This document shows positions 1 through 11,206 of a stretch of 64,000 bases of DNA, in pieces (within the stretch, counting starts at the first letter, position 1; each line of letters begins with the position of its first letter). The stretch comes from Polytrichum commune (Eukaryota > Streptophyta > Polytrichopsida > Polytrichales > Polytrichaceae): the NCBI GenBank assembly GCA_950295325.1, contig OX485805.1, forward strand, positions 23,421,501 through 23,485,500, written 5' to 3'. The notes below the pieces were generated by a model that was not told the DNA's origin, ran no database searches, and saw only the letters and a list, made by a program, of their open reading frames with translations. A program made the translations under genes and the position numbers.

Positions 1-366
1 TAATTTGTGTAGCATATGTATATGTAGTACATAAAAGTTCAAATAACTACCCCTTTTGTGCACTCAAGTATACTCATATGTGTTATGAATAGTGTACCCG
101 AGAGTGTACCCCCTGAGTGTGGAAGTTGGAAGCACCAAAGCCTTGAATAGCTGGGATTTGAATCCTAGCATGTGACTCCAACTACGGCTTCTTTCCTTAA
201 AGTGCCCATCAAGAATTTTATACTTGCAATTCTTTGCCTTTTACCCAATGCCTTAAGAAAACACGCCCACTTTGAGGGTGATAGTAAAATTAGTTGATAG
301 GGAATCGATGTAGTAAGGCACATGGATGTTAATCGGTTTGGTTTTCATGTTCTCAACTTCTACCAA

Positions 367-367
367 T

Positions 368-404
<37 letters not shown>

Positions 405-410
405 GCGCAC

Positions 411-449
<39 letters not shown>

Positions 450-476
450 TTGCATTGCATTGCATTGCATTGCATT
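367..476. repeat. compound microsatellite
   Basis: Consecutive tracts of (TA)n, (CA)n, (CAA)n and then about five CATTG units, read directly from the sequence. The rest of 1-950 shows no gene or recognisable domain. A CACTAGAAGAAAA sequence at 628 resembles the left end of a CACTA transposon, but no matching right end was found. Confidence 0.95.
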
Positions 477-959
477 ACCAAATCTACAATGACCCATCAA
501 TAAAAATTGGTTTGACGAACTTCCTCTTATCTAGTTATGGTTGTCAAAACTACAAGTTCAATTGTTGATCTCTTGATTGAATACTTTATAGGTCCTTCCA
601 ATTGTGTTCACTATTGAATGTGGAGTACACTAGAAGAAAACTTGTCCACTACAACCATATGTTGCGACTTGGCCATTGCGACTCATGACAAGAAAATGTA
701 TAAATAAATAATTTTGGTTGCCAACCATAGGTTTTTGGCTGCAATTTTTGGTCAATGAATAATCAAAATATTATGATTGACAATCAAAATACCTAAGTCC
801 AACCGTGATTAGGTATACCACTAAGGACTAAATAAAAAAGGAGCCCTTTGAGTTGTAATCATATCCTGCAAGCATGCATATGTGAGGCTTGGGTTGTAAA
901 TTGTTATGCTTAACTTTTGGAATATAAACATTTGCTAATGAGCCAAATATTCTAAGATG

Positions 960-2910
960 CTTAATCAAAGGTTTCTCTCCAATATAGAGTTCTTTTGGAG
1001 TCATTTCAACATTCTCTCAACTCGAGCATCTATTTGTGAGGTACATTGTTGTAGAAACAACCTCAATCCATGAATAAGTTGGGGCTTGACACACTCCATG
1101 AAAATTATGCTTTTTTGTGCCACAACCCCATTTTCACGAGGAGTATAAGCATGGGTCAGTTTTCTCTCAATGCCCTCTTGTTCACAATATCTAATGAAAT
1201 TATTGGACATATATTCTCCACCCCTTAGCGCTAGAATTTTTAAGCATGTCTGTGTTTCTATCGTATTGTTGAATATCTTGAATTTTCATAAGGTTCATGG
1301 CTTACTCTTGAGGAAGTAAGTCCATGTCTTCTAACTAAAGTCGTCTATGAATGTGACAAAATACTTGGATTCATGCAATGAATTACTCGGCATTGGACCA
1401 CAAAAGGTCAAAATGTATGAGCTGGTTTGGCCTAGTTGCTCTAGTGTAACTAATTTTGGGTACATCATTTTTGTGTTGTTTTCCTAACATGCAATCAACA
1501 CACTTGTGATCTACCAAAGGGATGCTTGGAAGTCTTATGGCACATAGGTTGATGAACACGTTATAGAGAGATCTACAATTAACGATTTGAGCCAAATTGG
1601 GCTAGATATCAACATTTGAGGTTGCATCAATCATATAGACATATGCTTGAGCAATGTTGGATTCTAACATGTAGAAACCATTTGCAGGGTTTTGTTTCCC
1701 TCTAGCAAGAACAAAGTTAGTATTATTGGAATTAACAACCCAACATTTGTTTGAGTCAAACATAATGACACATTTTTTATCCACTATGCTCTATAGACAA
1801 CAAGTTTTCGTGACACCAATTATGTAAAGAACATTAATGACATGTTTTATTTCTCCATTGTAATTGTAGGTAAAAACTACATATCCCTTTCCTCGAGTCA
1901 CCATTTAATCTTACCTTAAAATATCCAACAATATAAAGGTCATGCATGGCTCCAAAGTCTTCAATTACATACTTTATAACACCAAGATCAAGATACCAAT
2001 TGTGTCTTTCTTTTTTGTCTATCCATAGCCATTATCGCAACCTCAAACGACTTTGATGCTTTTGTCGGATTGTTTGCTACCTCTTGCTTGATTTATGCCT
2101 CATGAATAGTGTTCACCATGGGTCTATTGTAAACCTTTGATTTTGATGTTGCATCGGTGATTCAGTGCACTCCCCAATGTAGTGTCACACAGTGAATAAC
2201 TTCATCTTTTGGTGACATGATGAGAATGCCCATGGCCCAATCCTTCTTCACACGTATCATCATTGGGGTATCAACCAGACTCTTTGCAAGCTTTACAATG
2301 ATGGTGGTGTGTTATGTTGGACACACTAAATCCCACAAATTTTCCCTGTATAGCAAAGTGCAGACTTTGACTTTTCAAACTCCATAATTTATGGTTCTTT
2401 CTGATTTGTTGCTCTCTATCATCATGGATGTGCAAATGGACATGACGTGGCTCCTAGTTGTCATGTGATGTCACAAATGACATCACATCATTACGTCGGA
2501 ATGTGATGTGGCGTGATTTGGTGATTTTTGTTTATTGCATCAATGTTTTGTAGGGAAAAAAATTGGTCGAATCCTCTAATTGACAAGTACTAGCAGTCAA
2601 ATTCTAATAACAATTTCTTAAAAGGCCCTAAACATTTCAAATTATTTATGGACCATTAGATCTTATTGGATGTAAGATCTAACGATTCAATTCTTTGGGA
2701 ATTTTCTTGATTGTTGTACTGATTTTCCTAGAAGATGATTGCTCTTAACCATCAATCAACTAGCCAATTGCTCATGGTCAATTACAACAATCATTTTGGA
2801 GTAGTCAACAGGTTGGTTGACTACAATAGTTGACCTAAAGCAATCGACTAACTAGTCAACTAGATCTAATAGTCCATAATGAGTTTGGAAATTGATTATT
2901 TTGCAAATGA
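960..2910 (-). mobile_element. Ty1/copia remnant A (degenerate)
   Basis: Read on the minus strand, broken frames show copia-type features. At 1602-1784 and 1383-1595 lies a GAG-pre-integrase region with the short motif CVDCMLGKQH. At 1001-1210 lies an integrase core fragment with AYTPRENGV, the copia counterpart of TPQQNGVAER. The stretch 1950-2380 matches the gag part of remnant B at 4560-5460 but lacks about 0.5 kb of it. The stretch 2400-2900 matches the untranslated leader of remnant B at 5490-5945. No frame is intact, and no reverse transcriptase or LTR pair was identified. The remnant is interrupted at 2911-2918 by the transposon at 2919-3949; leader-like sequence resumes at 3950-4160. 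Confidence 0.75.
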
Positions 2911-2918
2911 TCACCGTA

Positions 2919-3949
2919 CTCGGGGAGTTCACTGTGATAATATTAGAAAACAACGTGCGGGAAAATATAGGGTAATTTATATTCACAAAAGGAAAAACTT
3001 AGAATTTTCTTAGAAGTAATATAGGTGAGTATGTATGATAAAATTTGTATTATAAATAATATAGGCTTGATACAAATAACGCATATTTTTAAAATATTTG
3101 TAAAAATATACCGTAGGATTTAAGGATCCTAGGTTTTTTTTGAAATAGGGTGTCCTTTGTGTTCAGAGGCGGGAAGATTTTGGATGAAAAACTACGTCGA
3201 TTCAGTTGAAAAAATGGGATGAAAGATTGATGAGGGTGGCTGACGGATTAGGGTTTAGGAAAAATTGGGGGAGAACGTTGCTGGAGGATTAGGTTTTGAG
3301 AGTTTTTTTCACCGTTCTGAGAGGTGGGGTTTGCGGTTTAGTGTTGGCGAGAGTTTTTTCTTCGACGTTGTTGACATTCTGAGAGGTGGGGTTTGCAGGC
3401 GGCCTGTGCAGGTCATTCTCTCTCTCTACTTTGAGTGGAGGTCGAATCTTCATAACGACCACACAAGTCCAGCTTTGGAACTCGTGCTTGCATGTAAGTC
3501 CCATTTCACTCCCAAGTCCTGAGTCCAGACCGATGGTTGCCATCCGTTTGTTGTTGGTGTTTTAATTGTTTTTTTTACACTCGGTATCGTTGTGTTTAAT
3601 TGTGCGTGTAACTTGATTGAGGAACATGGGCTAGTTTTGTTGTTTGAAACTGTTTATGAAAACTCTTAATGTAAAACCTTGTTGTGCCTTGGATTTTGGT
3701 GACTAAGTACTTTGAATGCTCTTAAACCCTTCGGAGCAAAATCAAATAATTATAATGAACATACCTAGCTTAAAATTAGAGCTTCATCAAATTTAAAAGT
3801 AATTATAGGGTCATTTAAAAAACAAGAAATTAGCAAATTATATAATAATACGGTACAAAAAATTAAGGATGGATAATTAAATACCCCTTGAATAAATACC
3901 CTTGTCACGCACGTGTATACATATATACATGTCTAGTGAACTCCCCGAG
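2919..3949. mobile_element. non-autonomous TIR transposon, copy A (1031 bp)
   Basis: The ends are perfect 15-bp inverted repeats, CTCGGGGAGTTCACT at 2919-2933 and its complement at 3935-3949. They are flanked by an exact 8-bp duplication, TCACCGTA, at 2911-2918 and 3950-3957. The flanks join into continuous copia-remnant sequence, confirming an insertion. The outer parts match copies B (8080-20027) and C (31431-31715). The middle, about 3160-3560, is more GC-rich, holds a 20-bp direct repeat beginning TTCTGAGAGGTGGGG, and is not present in copy C. It could be captured host sequence. Overlapping open frames there (85 and 84 codons on opposite strands) match nothing I recognise. The 8-bp duplication would fit hAT or P-like elements, but the superfamily is not established. 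Confidence 0.9.
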
Positions 3950-4160
3950 TCACCGTATCGATTACAAATAATAATCAAAATTAGAAACCGACCATATTGT
4001 TGACCAGAGGTTAACCACATCAATTTTATCCATTGATAACTGCCATTACCCCCCCCCCTAAGCCAATGTCATGTTTTTGGGTCCAGCATCACGTCGATGT
4101 CACAAGATTGACGCACGAGGAGGTCACTTCATTGTCAAGTTGACATCACGTGCGGACAAA
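3950..4160 (-). mobile_element. continuation of copia remnant A leader
   Basis: This stretch aligns with 6060-6240 in remnant B, including the C-run and the 'catcacgtcgatgtcacaag'-type segment. It shows that the transposon at 2919-3949 split remnant A. Confidence 0.65.
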
Positions 4161-4384
4161 GTTTGCTACCCCTATACTACATGCCATATATAATTTTAAA
4201 ATTTATGATATTTTTTCTACATATACATAACCATTGATAGTATCTTTTGTATATTTTTTTGAAATTTTTAGTCATCTTTATTTTTTTAGTAATTGTTTTA
4301 GTTCAATTATGTGTCATTCTAGTTAGAAACGGTATGTTTTATGAAAAAAAAAATTATCAAATTTAGTTACCACTTTTAACTATG

Positions 4385-6270
4385 TCATAGGTACTGTGTA
4401 TATCTACTCATGAAAAAAATTTGATAAAATTTTGACCCATTTTGATGGTGCAACTTACCAAAAGAAGATTTTTTTGGTCGCACGTGGTGTTCAACTTGAC
4501 AATGGAGTGATCTCCCCGTGGATTGACGCAATGTGATGGACAATGATGTGAAATCCTTGTTTACATACTTTATAACACCATAATCAAGATACCAATGGGT
4601 GTGTTTTTTGTCTATCCATAGCCATTCTCGCAACCTCAAACAACTTTGATGGTTTTGTCAGATTGTTTGTTGCCTCTTGTCTAATTTTTGCCTCATCCAT
4701 AGTGTTCACCTTGGGTCTATTGTAAAACCTTCGCTTTTGATGTTGCCTTGGTTGTTTGATGTAGTCTCCAATGTCATGGCCTTCTTTGCCACAATTGTGA
4801 CACAATCTTTTCATTGGGAAAACTCTTATTGGATGTTGTTGCATGTTTGCGTCTGCAAATGGTGGAGTGGAGTTATTCAAATGTTGGTGTTGATCCCACC
4901 TTAGCACTTTGTCTTGCATTGAACCTTGATTGTTTATTGATAGTATCTCAATGGTTTGCAAGTTTACTCCTTCTCCTAACTTCTTCACAAAGCAATTTGC
5001 AAGTTAAGTTTTCATAGGAAGGCAACCCATCCAAAGTCATGATAGACTAAACAAAGGACTCGTAGCTACTAAGCTTAGGTAAAGCACCCAAAACAATTTG
5101 AACTATTATGCTTTCATAGATTACCTCTCTAACACTTTGAAGTTGCGTTCAAAGTTCAACTATGGACCCTCCTTCCTCAAGGTTGATTGAATGAATTTTG
5201 TTCACCAAGAAGAGAGCTCTAGCTAAGTTTTGGGCTTCAAAGACTTCTTTAAGGGCTATCCAACACTCCCTTGGATCTCATCATTTTGTCACATGACGAA
5301 TAACTTCATCTTTCATGATGAGAATGGCCATGGCCCAATCCTTCTTGTGGCGTATCATTGTTGGGGTATCAATTGGACCCTTTGCAAGCTTTACAATGAT
5401 GGTTGTGTGTTCCATTGGACAAGTGATCCCACAAATTTTCTCTCCTCAACAAAGTGAGAACTTTGACTTTCCAAACTCCATAAGTTATGGTTCATTCTAA
5501 CTTGTTGTTCTTCATCATCATGGATATGAAAATGGACATGACGTGGCCCCTAGCCATCATGTCATGTTACAAATGACATCACATTGTCACGTCGAAACGT
5601 GATGCTGCTTGATTTGGTAATTTTTGTTTAATGCAACAATGTTTTGTAGAGAAAAAAAATGATCAAATGCTCTAATTGACAACTACTAGTAGTCAACTTC
5701 TAATACAAATTCCAAAAGGTCCATTTTTCTAGACCATTAGATCTTGTTGCCAAATGTAAGATCTAACAATTCAATTCTTTTGGAATTTTCTTGATTTTTT
5801 AATTAGTTTTCCAAGAAGTTGATTGGTCTTAACAATTGGTCAACTAGCCAATTGCTCATGGTCAGCTACAACAATCATGTTGGAGTAATTGACTTGTTAG
5901 TTGACTACAATAGTCAACCTAGAGCAATCGACCAACTAATCAATTGCTGAAAAACCACCAAAAAAAATAAAAAATAAAAAATAAAATGGACCATTAAGTC
6001 TTGTAGCCAACAAGATATAACGATTTGTAACTATTTCTATTTATTTATTTATTTTTCAATCGATCACTATATCGATTGCAAATAGCAATCAACCTTAGAA
6101 TTTTGACCAAATCGTTGACCAGAGATTGACCGCATCAATTTTATCCCTATAAAAACTTCCATACCCCCCCCCTCACGCCTGCCAATGGCATGTTTTGGAG
6201 TCTAGCATCACATCAATATCACAAGATTGACGCGGCGTGACAGACGTTGATGTGAAAATCCTTGTTTGTC
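4385..6270 (-). mobile_element. Ty1/copia remnant B (leader, gag, start of protease)
   Basis: On the minus strand, 4584-4988 encodes a 134-codon gag fragment with a CCHC zinc-knuckle-like motif, CHNCGKEGHDIGDY, whose last Cys is replaced by Tyr. Downstream, 4385-4639 carries WYLDYGV, a decayed form of the copia protease start (WYLDSGA). The stretch 4990-5460 continues gag in broken frames, and 5490-6250 is the leader shared with remnant A. No LTR or reverse transcriptase was seen. Remnants A and B are diverged copies of one family lying in the same orientation. Confidence 0.7.
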
Positions 6271-8071
6271 ATTGAGAAGCTACCTTCTCCACCCATTATG
6301 ATTTCCTAACTCTTCATTGTGCAAGAAAAAAAAAAGTTTTTTCCTAAAAACAAGATTTTCACTCAATTCAAGTTAATAAAAAAATCTAAGTGGCTTCTTT
6401 AATTTCTTTAATTTCTACAAGTGTCTATACTTACAACTTGTCTTCTGTCCAAATCTTTCTATAGATGGACTCTAATCTCAAACAAAGTTTATGTTCCACT
6501 TCACCGCACTATCAAGCGCAACATTTGACTCACATTGAAGAAAAAAAATTCTTCAATTAAAGAGTTTGCAGCCACAACATATTGTAGTAGTCTCTCTCTA
6601 CTTCTCCCTCATTCAAGACTCCTCGACAATAGGACTTGTGCTCATACACTCAACCCCGAGGTGTTGATACCATGAAGATATTTTAAAGACTAAAGCAATG
6701 ACAAACTCTTTAAGGAGTGGATGTATTTCAAGGGATGATACCAACAAGTGTATCATTGTATATATACATTTTAGTCCTAAACATGTGTACACATCCTACG
6801 GGTATAAATATTGTGTAGTTAAGAAGGATAAGTAAATGGTGATTGGAGCAAAGAGTCCAAGTAATTTTTTCTTCTACAACTTGCCTAGTATGTTGGCTAA
6901 TTTTTTGCTCACATCTCAATGACAAGGGTATCACGTAGGTTATCATAGGTCACCATGATGGACACATCATATAATAATGGATGTTTGTTTCAACACCAAA
7001 ACTAATGGATGGTCCCTATATGCAAGGGTTAGATCCCTAACAAAATCTACAACCAAGGGATAGGGCATAACATAAGGGCCAAGCATTGTGTCATCCCAAG
7101 CACAGTGTCAAACATTGTGCTCATAAAATAACCACCCCCAAAAGTGGGTGGGGCAGCATCATACGGTGACATTCGATGGTATACAATTATGATGGTTGTA
7201 GTTCAACATCCCATGTACAAAAATCTTTAGACGCAAAAATATGAAGATTTGTGTGCATTCCTACTATAGATGTTGAACCAATATTTGCCTCACAATCATG
7301 CTTGGAGCGCCGTTGTTATTTCTCTGTAACATGTGCATGTTTTCCTCATATGTTATGGGATCACCAAGAACTATGGAGTGGAACATCCCAACACACTTGA
7401 TTATTTTTCCTCTCCACCATGTAAGTTATCGTCACAAACTTCCAAATGGATTTTTTTTTAAATAAAATAAAATATTGTTGAAACAACACCATAGAATTTG
7501 GCAATCAATGTCATGATAACTACATTGGTTTATTATACTTTATTGGGTGCCACATTATATCCATTCCAAAAGAGTAGCTACATAATATACATATTGTATA
7601 GGAGAATTACATTTTCCCCCATCCTTGGAAAGTTTGTGGTGATCATGGCTTTGTAAGGCAAGACCGCATATCCACTCAATCCCACAATGCTCCTATTTAC
7701 CCAAATTCTTGATTGTCAACCTACCATGATAGAGAGGATGTTCTTTCACATGATAACTTAAAGTTATTGTAGAGTGATAGGATCCCTCACCATATTTGTT
7801 GCACCTCTTTCACTTAGTTAGGACTTTAGGAGTTTGAAAGTCACTTGACACATGAGCCAAGGGTTTTGACTATGTAATTGTGAGGGTCCTTTTTCTTCAT
7901 CCAAAGGCCACCTTATTAACATGGTCTGCTAATATTTGTGTCAAACTTACCTCTTGGAAGTGGGTTTAACACAAATTCCACCAAATTATGAAATATTATT
8001 TATAGCCTACGATATAGGAATCCATTTTGACTTTTCATCCATGATGATTTCTTTGGGTTCTTAGGCCTCCA
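6271..8071. other. intergenic, no gene recognised
   Basis: This stretch is AT-rich with short random frames only. A part near 7815-7905 (…acatgagccaagggttttgac…) resembles the repeat at 46500-46640. Confidence 0.6.
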
Positions 8072-8460
8072 CCGTCTCGCTCAGGGAGGTCACTGGCAAA
8101 AATCGTAGAAATAGCATGCAATAAAAAAAAATAAGGTCTATGTCACGTGAGGTGACATCGGGGGCTAAGTTACGTCAATTTAGGAGTAAATGGACTCCAT
8201 TAGGAGTCCATGTGTGTTGGGATGAGTAACGGACTCCATTGGGAGTCCTAGTTAGTTGTTCATCCACTCCATGGATGAACTCCACATAGGATTGGGGTTG
8301 TATGGAGAGGAAGGCCTTTTGACTTGCCATTGTTGTCAAGTCAAGTCTTGTGAGTGTGTTTTGAGAGAGAGAGAGAGCTTGTTGTTGCTTTCTCATGGCT
8401 ATGGTGTAGTAGATTATGAGTAAAGCCTTTCACACCTTTTATAGCCCATTAGCTAGCTGG

Positions 8461-8685
8461 GCTAGCCCATATTTTTGAGGCCTTAATCTTGCCATAGCTA
8501 GGCTAGCCCATATTTTTTGAGGCCTCAATCTAGCCATAGTTAGGCTAGCCCATATTTTCTAAGGCCTCGATCTAGCCATAGCTGGGCTAGCCCATATTTT
8601 TTGAGGCCTCGATCTAGCCATAGCTGGGCTAGCCCATATTTTGGGAGGCCTCGATCTAGCCATAGCTGGGCTAACCCATTTTTTT
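8461..8685. repeat. left subterminal tandem repeats of the hAT element
   Basis: There are about five units of about 42 bp, each starting GCTAGCCCATATTTT and containing AGGCCTCGATCTAGCCATAG. Three or four similar units lie at about 9840-9990 in the same orientation. Such subterminal repeats are typical transposase-binding regions in hAT elements. Confidence 0.9.
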
Positions 8686-8808
8686 CGGGTACCGTTTCTA
8701 GCCATATAGTTGGATTAGCTGACCTAATAAATTAATTCATGTAGCTCATATAATGAATTCAAGGAGACATTGTGTCATCAATACAATTATATTTCATATC
8801 AGTCAAAA

Positions 8809-9462
8809 TCACTCATCTTCATCAATATCTAAAACATGTTGCTCATCATACTCTACCAACAAATTGTCATCATCCTCTATTTGCAACTCCTCATTGAAAA
8901 TAGGGCGTTTGGGAATGTGATTCTTCCAATCGGAATTATCCAACAAGATCAACTTTTCAGGATCGTATGGCATTAGATGTTTGTTCAACTTCAACATCAT
9001 TGATGCCTCTGCAAATCCTCCCCCAAGCGATGATCTCTTTGGAGTAATGATATCATTTAGACTGCCAAAGTCACATTCTAGCCCACCCGATCCGGGCTTG
9101 GAGGCTAGTAAAGCGGCGGCTACTTCCGCCAAACACGGCATTCTATATCGTTCATTCCACCACCAACTAACCAAATTCCCAGGTTCTGGGAATTTCTCAC
9201 TGGCGATGGAGAAATACATGTGTATCTTGGCCGCCACCATGGCCACCGGATCATGTTCAATATCCACCTCCTCACTCTCCTCATGGCTGGTTTGCACTGC
9301 GTCGCCAATGAGATCCTGCAACATTGCTCTAGATGCTATAGGATCCGATGCTATCTTTCGACGCTTGACTAGACGGCCGCGGTTAGCATTGATCTCCGGG
9401 AGAAGGGATATGATCGCCTCAGCTTTCTTCTCCGCCAATCGCTTGATGGTTTTCCAAATCAC
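8809..9462 (-). pseudogene. hAT transposase C-terminal fragment (dimerisation domain)
   Basis: The 217-codon frame carries a hAT C-terminal dimerisation domain at about residues 98-170. Recognisable pieces are the WWW-containing start, PCLAEVAAALLA, PGSGGLE (family form: SSAASER), and TPKRSSL followed by EASMMLKLN. An acidic tail ends the protein. The catalytic RNase H-like core and the BED zinc finger of full-length hAT transposases (usually 600-700 residues) are absent from this frame. Upstream minus-strand sequence to about 9640 has only short frames. It is therefore a transposase remnant. A spliced longer gene is possible but is not supported within the 1.6-kb element. Confidence 0.82.
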
Positions 9463-9839
9463 ACCGTCATGGATGAGATCATAAAGTTTCTCAATTACGC
9501 CCGCTACTACAATTACAAAGATCTGGCTACTACTTACAGAGTTCCGGCTACTAGTTGCAGATGAGCTGGTTGAGTTTCAAAATGAACTTGTTGAAGTTCT
9601 TGTTCAAGACTTCAAGAGAACGACCCATCTTTTTAGAGGAATGTAGAGAATATAGCCCACTTTGAGTAAAGACATATCAAAAGATGTAAACATGTAACCG
9701 GTTGCACTTGGAAGCACTTGGATATGGACAGATGATCTCAACCCTAAAAAATTTATGGTAGTGGTAGGGATGACATGGCTGGGCCTTAGCTTGAGCCAAT
9801 TGAGTTACATGACTTATCTTTAGCTAGCTAATAACTAGC

Positions 9840-9990
9840 TGGGCTAGCCCATATTATCTGAGGCCTCGATCTAGCCATAGCTGGACTAGCCCATATTTTT
9901 TGAGGCCTCGATCTAGCCATAGCTACGCTAGCCCATAATTTTTCAAGCCGTGATCTAGCCATAGCTGGGCTAGCCCATTTTTTTCGAGAA
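9840..9990. repeat. right subterminal tandem repeats of the hAT element
   Basis: Three to four units are homologous to the left subterminal array, in direct rather than inverted orientation relative to it. They begin GCTAGCCCATATTATCTGAG. Confidence 0.88.
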
Positions 9991-10227
9991 CCGTTTTCAG
10001 CCATAATTGTTAGCTATTAGGTTAGCCGCTAGCCCAAAAAGTCCGTGGGCTAGCGGCTGTACAAGGTCTGAAGCCTTTGCATTCTTTCTCCACCACTTGC
10101 ACTCTTGGATTCTCCCTTCGTGGAGTGAGAGATAGCTTGACTCTTGTGTGTGAATTTTAGAGTTTCTTAAGCTTTGTAAGGAGACATTTTAGTTTCTTAA
10201 GCTTGGAGAGAGAAACCCTCATACTTG

Positions 10228-11206
10228 ACAACAATTGTTCAAATTTTTCATTTTTGGTTGTATTTCTGAGCTAGAATGGCCCAGTAATGAGAGCAAATGA
10301 GTGATACAAGTGTTTGAAAGCTTAGTTCGTCATTTCTTGCAATCCTCAAGAAGATTTTGAGAGAAATCTTCCCATTTTTCTTTTGTTGTCTCTTGTATTT
10401 TCTTCAATTGTTGATGTTTGAATCTTGAGATTCCATTTAGTTTCGAGATTCTCAAGTCACATTTTCTTGCTTGCAAATTGTGAAGCAAAGTTTAATTTAA
10501 ATACAAACATAAACCACAATCAAAATCCGATTTAGTTTTAATTTTGGTTGAGCTCTGGACGGATCCGGAGCTCACCGGACCCTCTTGGAGCTCTTGGAGC
10601 TCCTGGAGCTCCCATTCTGAATCCCGGGCGTCGGCCGGGCGCCAGCCAAGCCTTGGCAGGCAGGTAAGGTAAGCCCTTACCTTTTTTTTATTTTTTTATT
10701 TTTTTCACATTTTTACTTTCACCTTTCAAACCTGGCATCCAATTCTCACAAATTTTGAGGTTCAAATTTGGGGGCATACTAGCTCCGATTGGAGTGAAAT
10801 TTGAGCCTATCTTGTGTGAAAATTGCCAAGGAATCCAATGGTGTAATTGGATTGTTGATTGGAATTCAAAATCATTGCTTAAATTATTAATTTCAACGCT
10901 GATTTTTGTTTTTGGGAGCAAATTAACTCCGAACGGAGTGAAATTTGAGCCTAATTTGTGTGAAATCTTCCTAGGAGTCCATTGGTGCACTTAGTTTGTT
11001 GATTGGAGTCCATAATCACCTTGGAAATGAGCCTTTTCAACGCTGATTTTTCATTTTAATTACCAATCTCAAACCTTTGCACAATTTTGGAATTCTGGGG
11101 GCATAAACACTTGGCATTTGGCAAGGGATTGCCATTTAGATAGCCCGCAACAGGTGCAGGTTGCCATTACCTTGTAGATAGTTGCAGGTACTCAAGTGAT
11201 TATTTT
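10228..11206 (+). other. retrotransposon leader (untranslated)
   Basis: This is the region between the truncated 5' LTR and gag. It contains a GC-rich patch at 10545-10670 with repeated 'ttggagctc'-type words. An approximately 147-bp imperfect tandem duplication (about 10760-10910 and 10907-11060) is marked by 'ggagtgaaatttgagcct' at about 10791 and 10938. The open frames here on both strands come from the duplication and show no domain. Confidence 0.75.

Larger units (their letters stand above)
8431..10070 (-). mobile_element. hAT-type DNA transposon (1640 bp) inside the 5' LTR
   Basis: The element is flanked by the exact 8-bp duplication AAGCCTTT (8423-8430, 10071-10078). The uninterrupted sequence is present in the 3' LTR near 19199. 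The termini CACACCTTTTATAGCC and (complement of the right end) CAGACCTTGTACAGCC form an imperfect inverted repeat. It encodes a hAT C-terminal dimerisation domain on the minus strand (8809-9462). Direct repeats of about 42 bp lie near both ends. It lacks most of a transposase and is probably an internal-deletion derivative. Confidence 0.9.
8141..10227 (+). repeat. 5' LTR, interrupted by hAT insertion and lacking its 3' tail
   Basis: Positions 8141-8430 and 10071-10227 together match the 3' LTR from 18896 to about 19352. The 3' LTR then continues with 107 bp ending in GACA, but the 5' LTR runs directly into different sequence after 'accctcat'. The U5 end and probably the primer-binding site have been lost or replaced on this side. 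Confidence 0.85.

Noticed and set aside
628-760. CACTA transposon at CACTAGAAGAAAA
   Set aside because: Only a left-end resemblance; no complementary right end or 3-bp duplication could be located.
8461-9990. CRISPR-like array of 42-bp repeats
   Set aside because: Units are contiguous without unique spacers and lie at the ends of a hAT transposon in a plant genome.
10688-10994. Overlapping 100- and 79-codon frames on opposite strands in the retrotransposon leader
   Set aside because: They arise from the leader duplication and encode no recognised domain.
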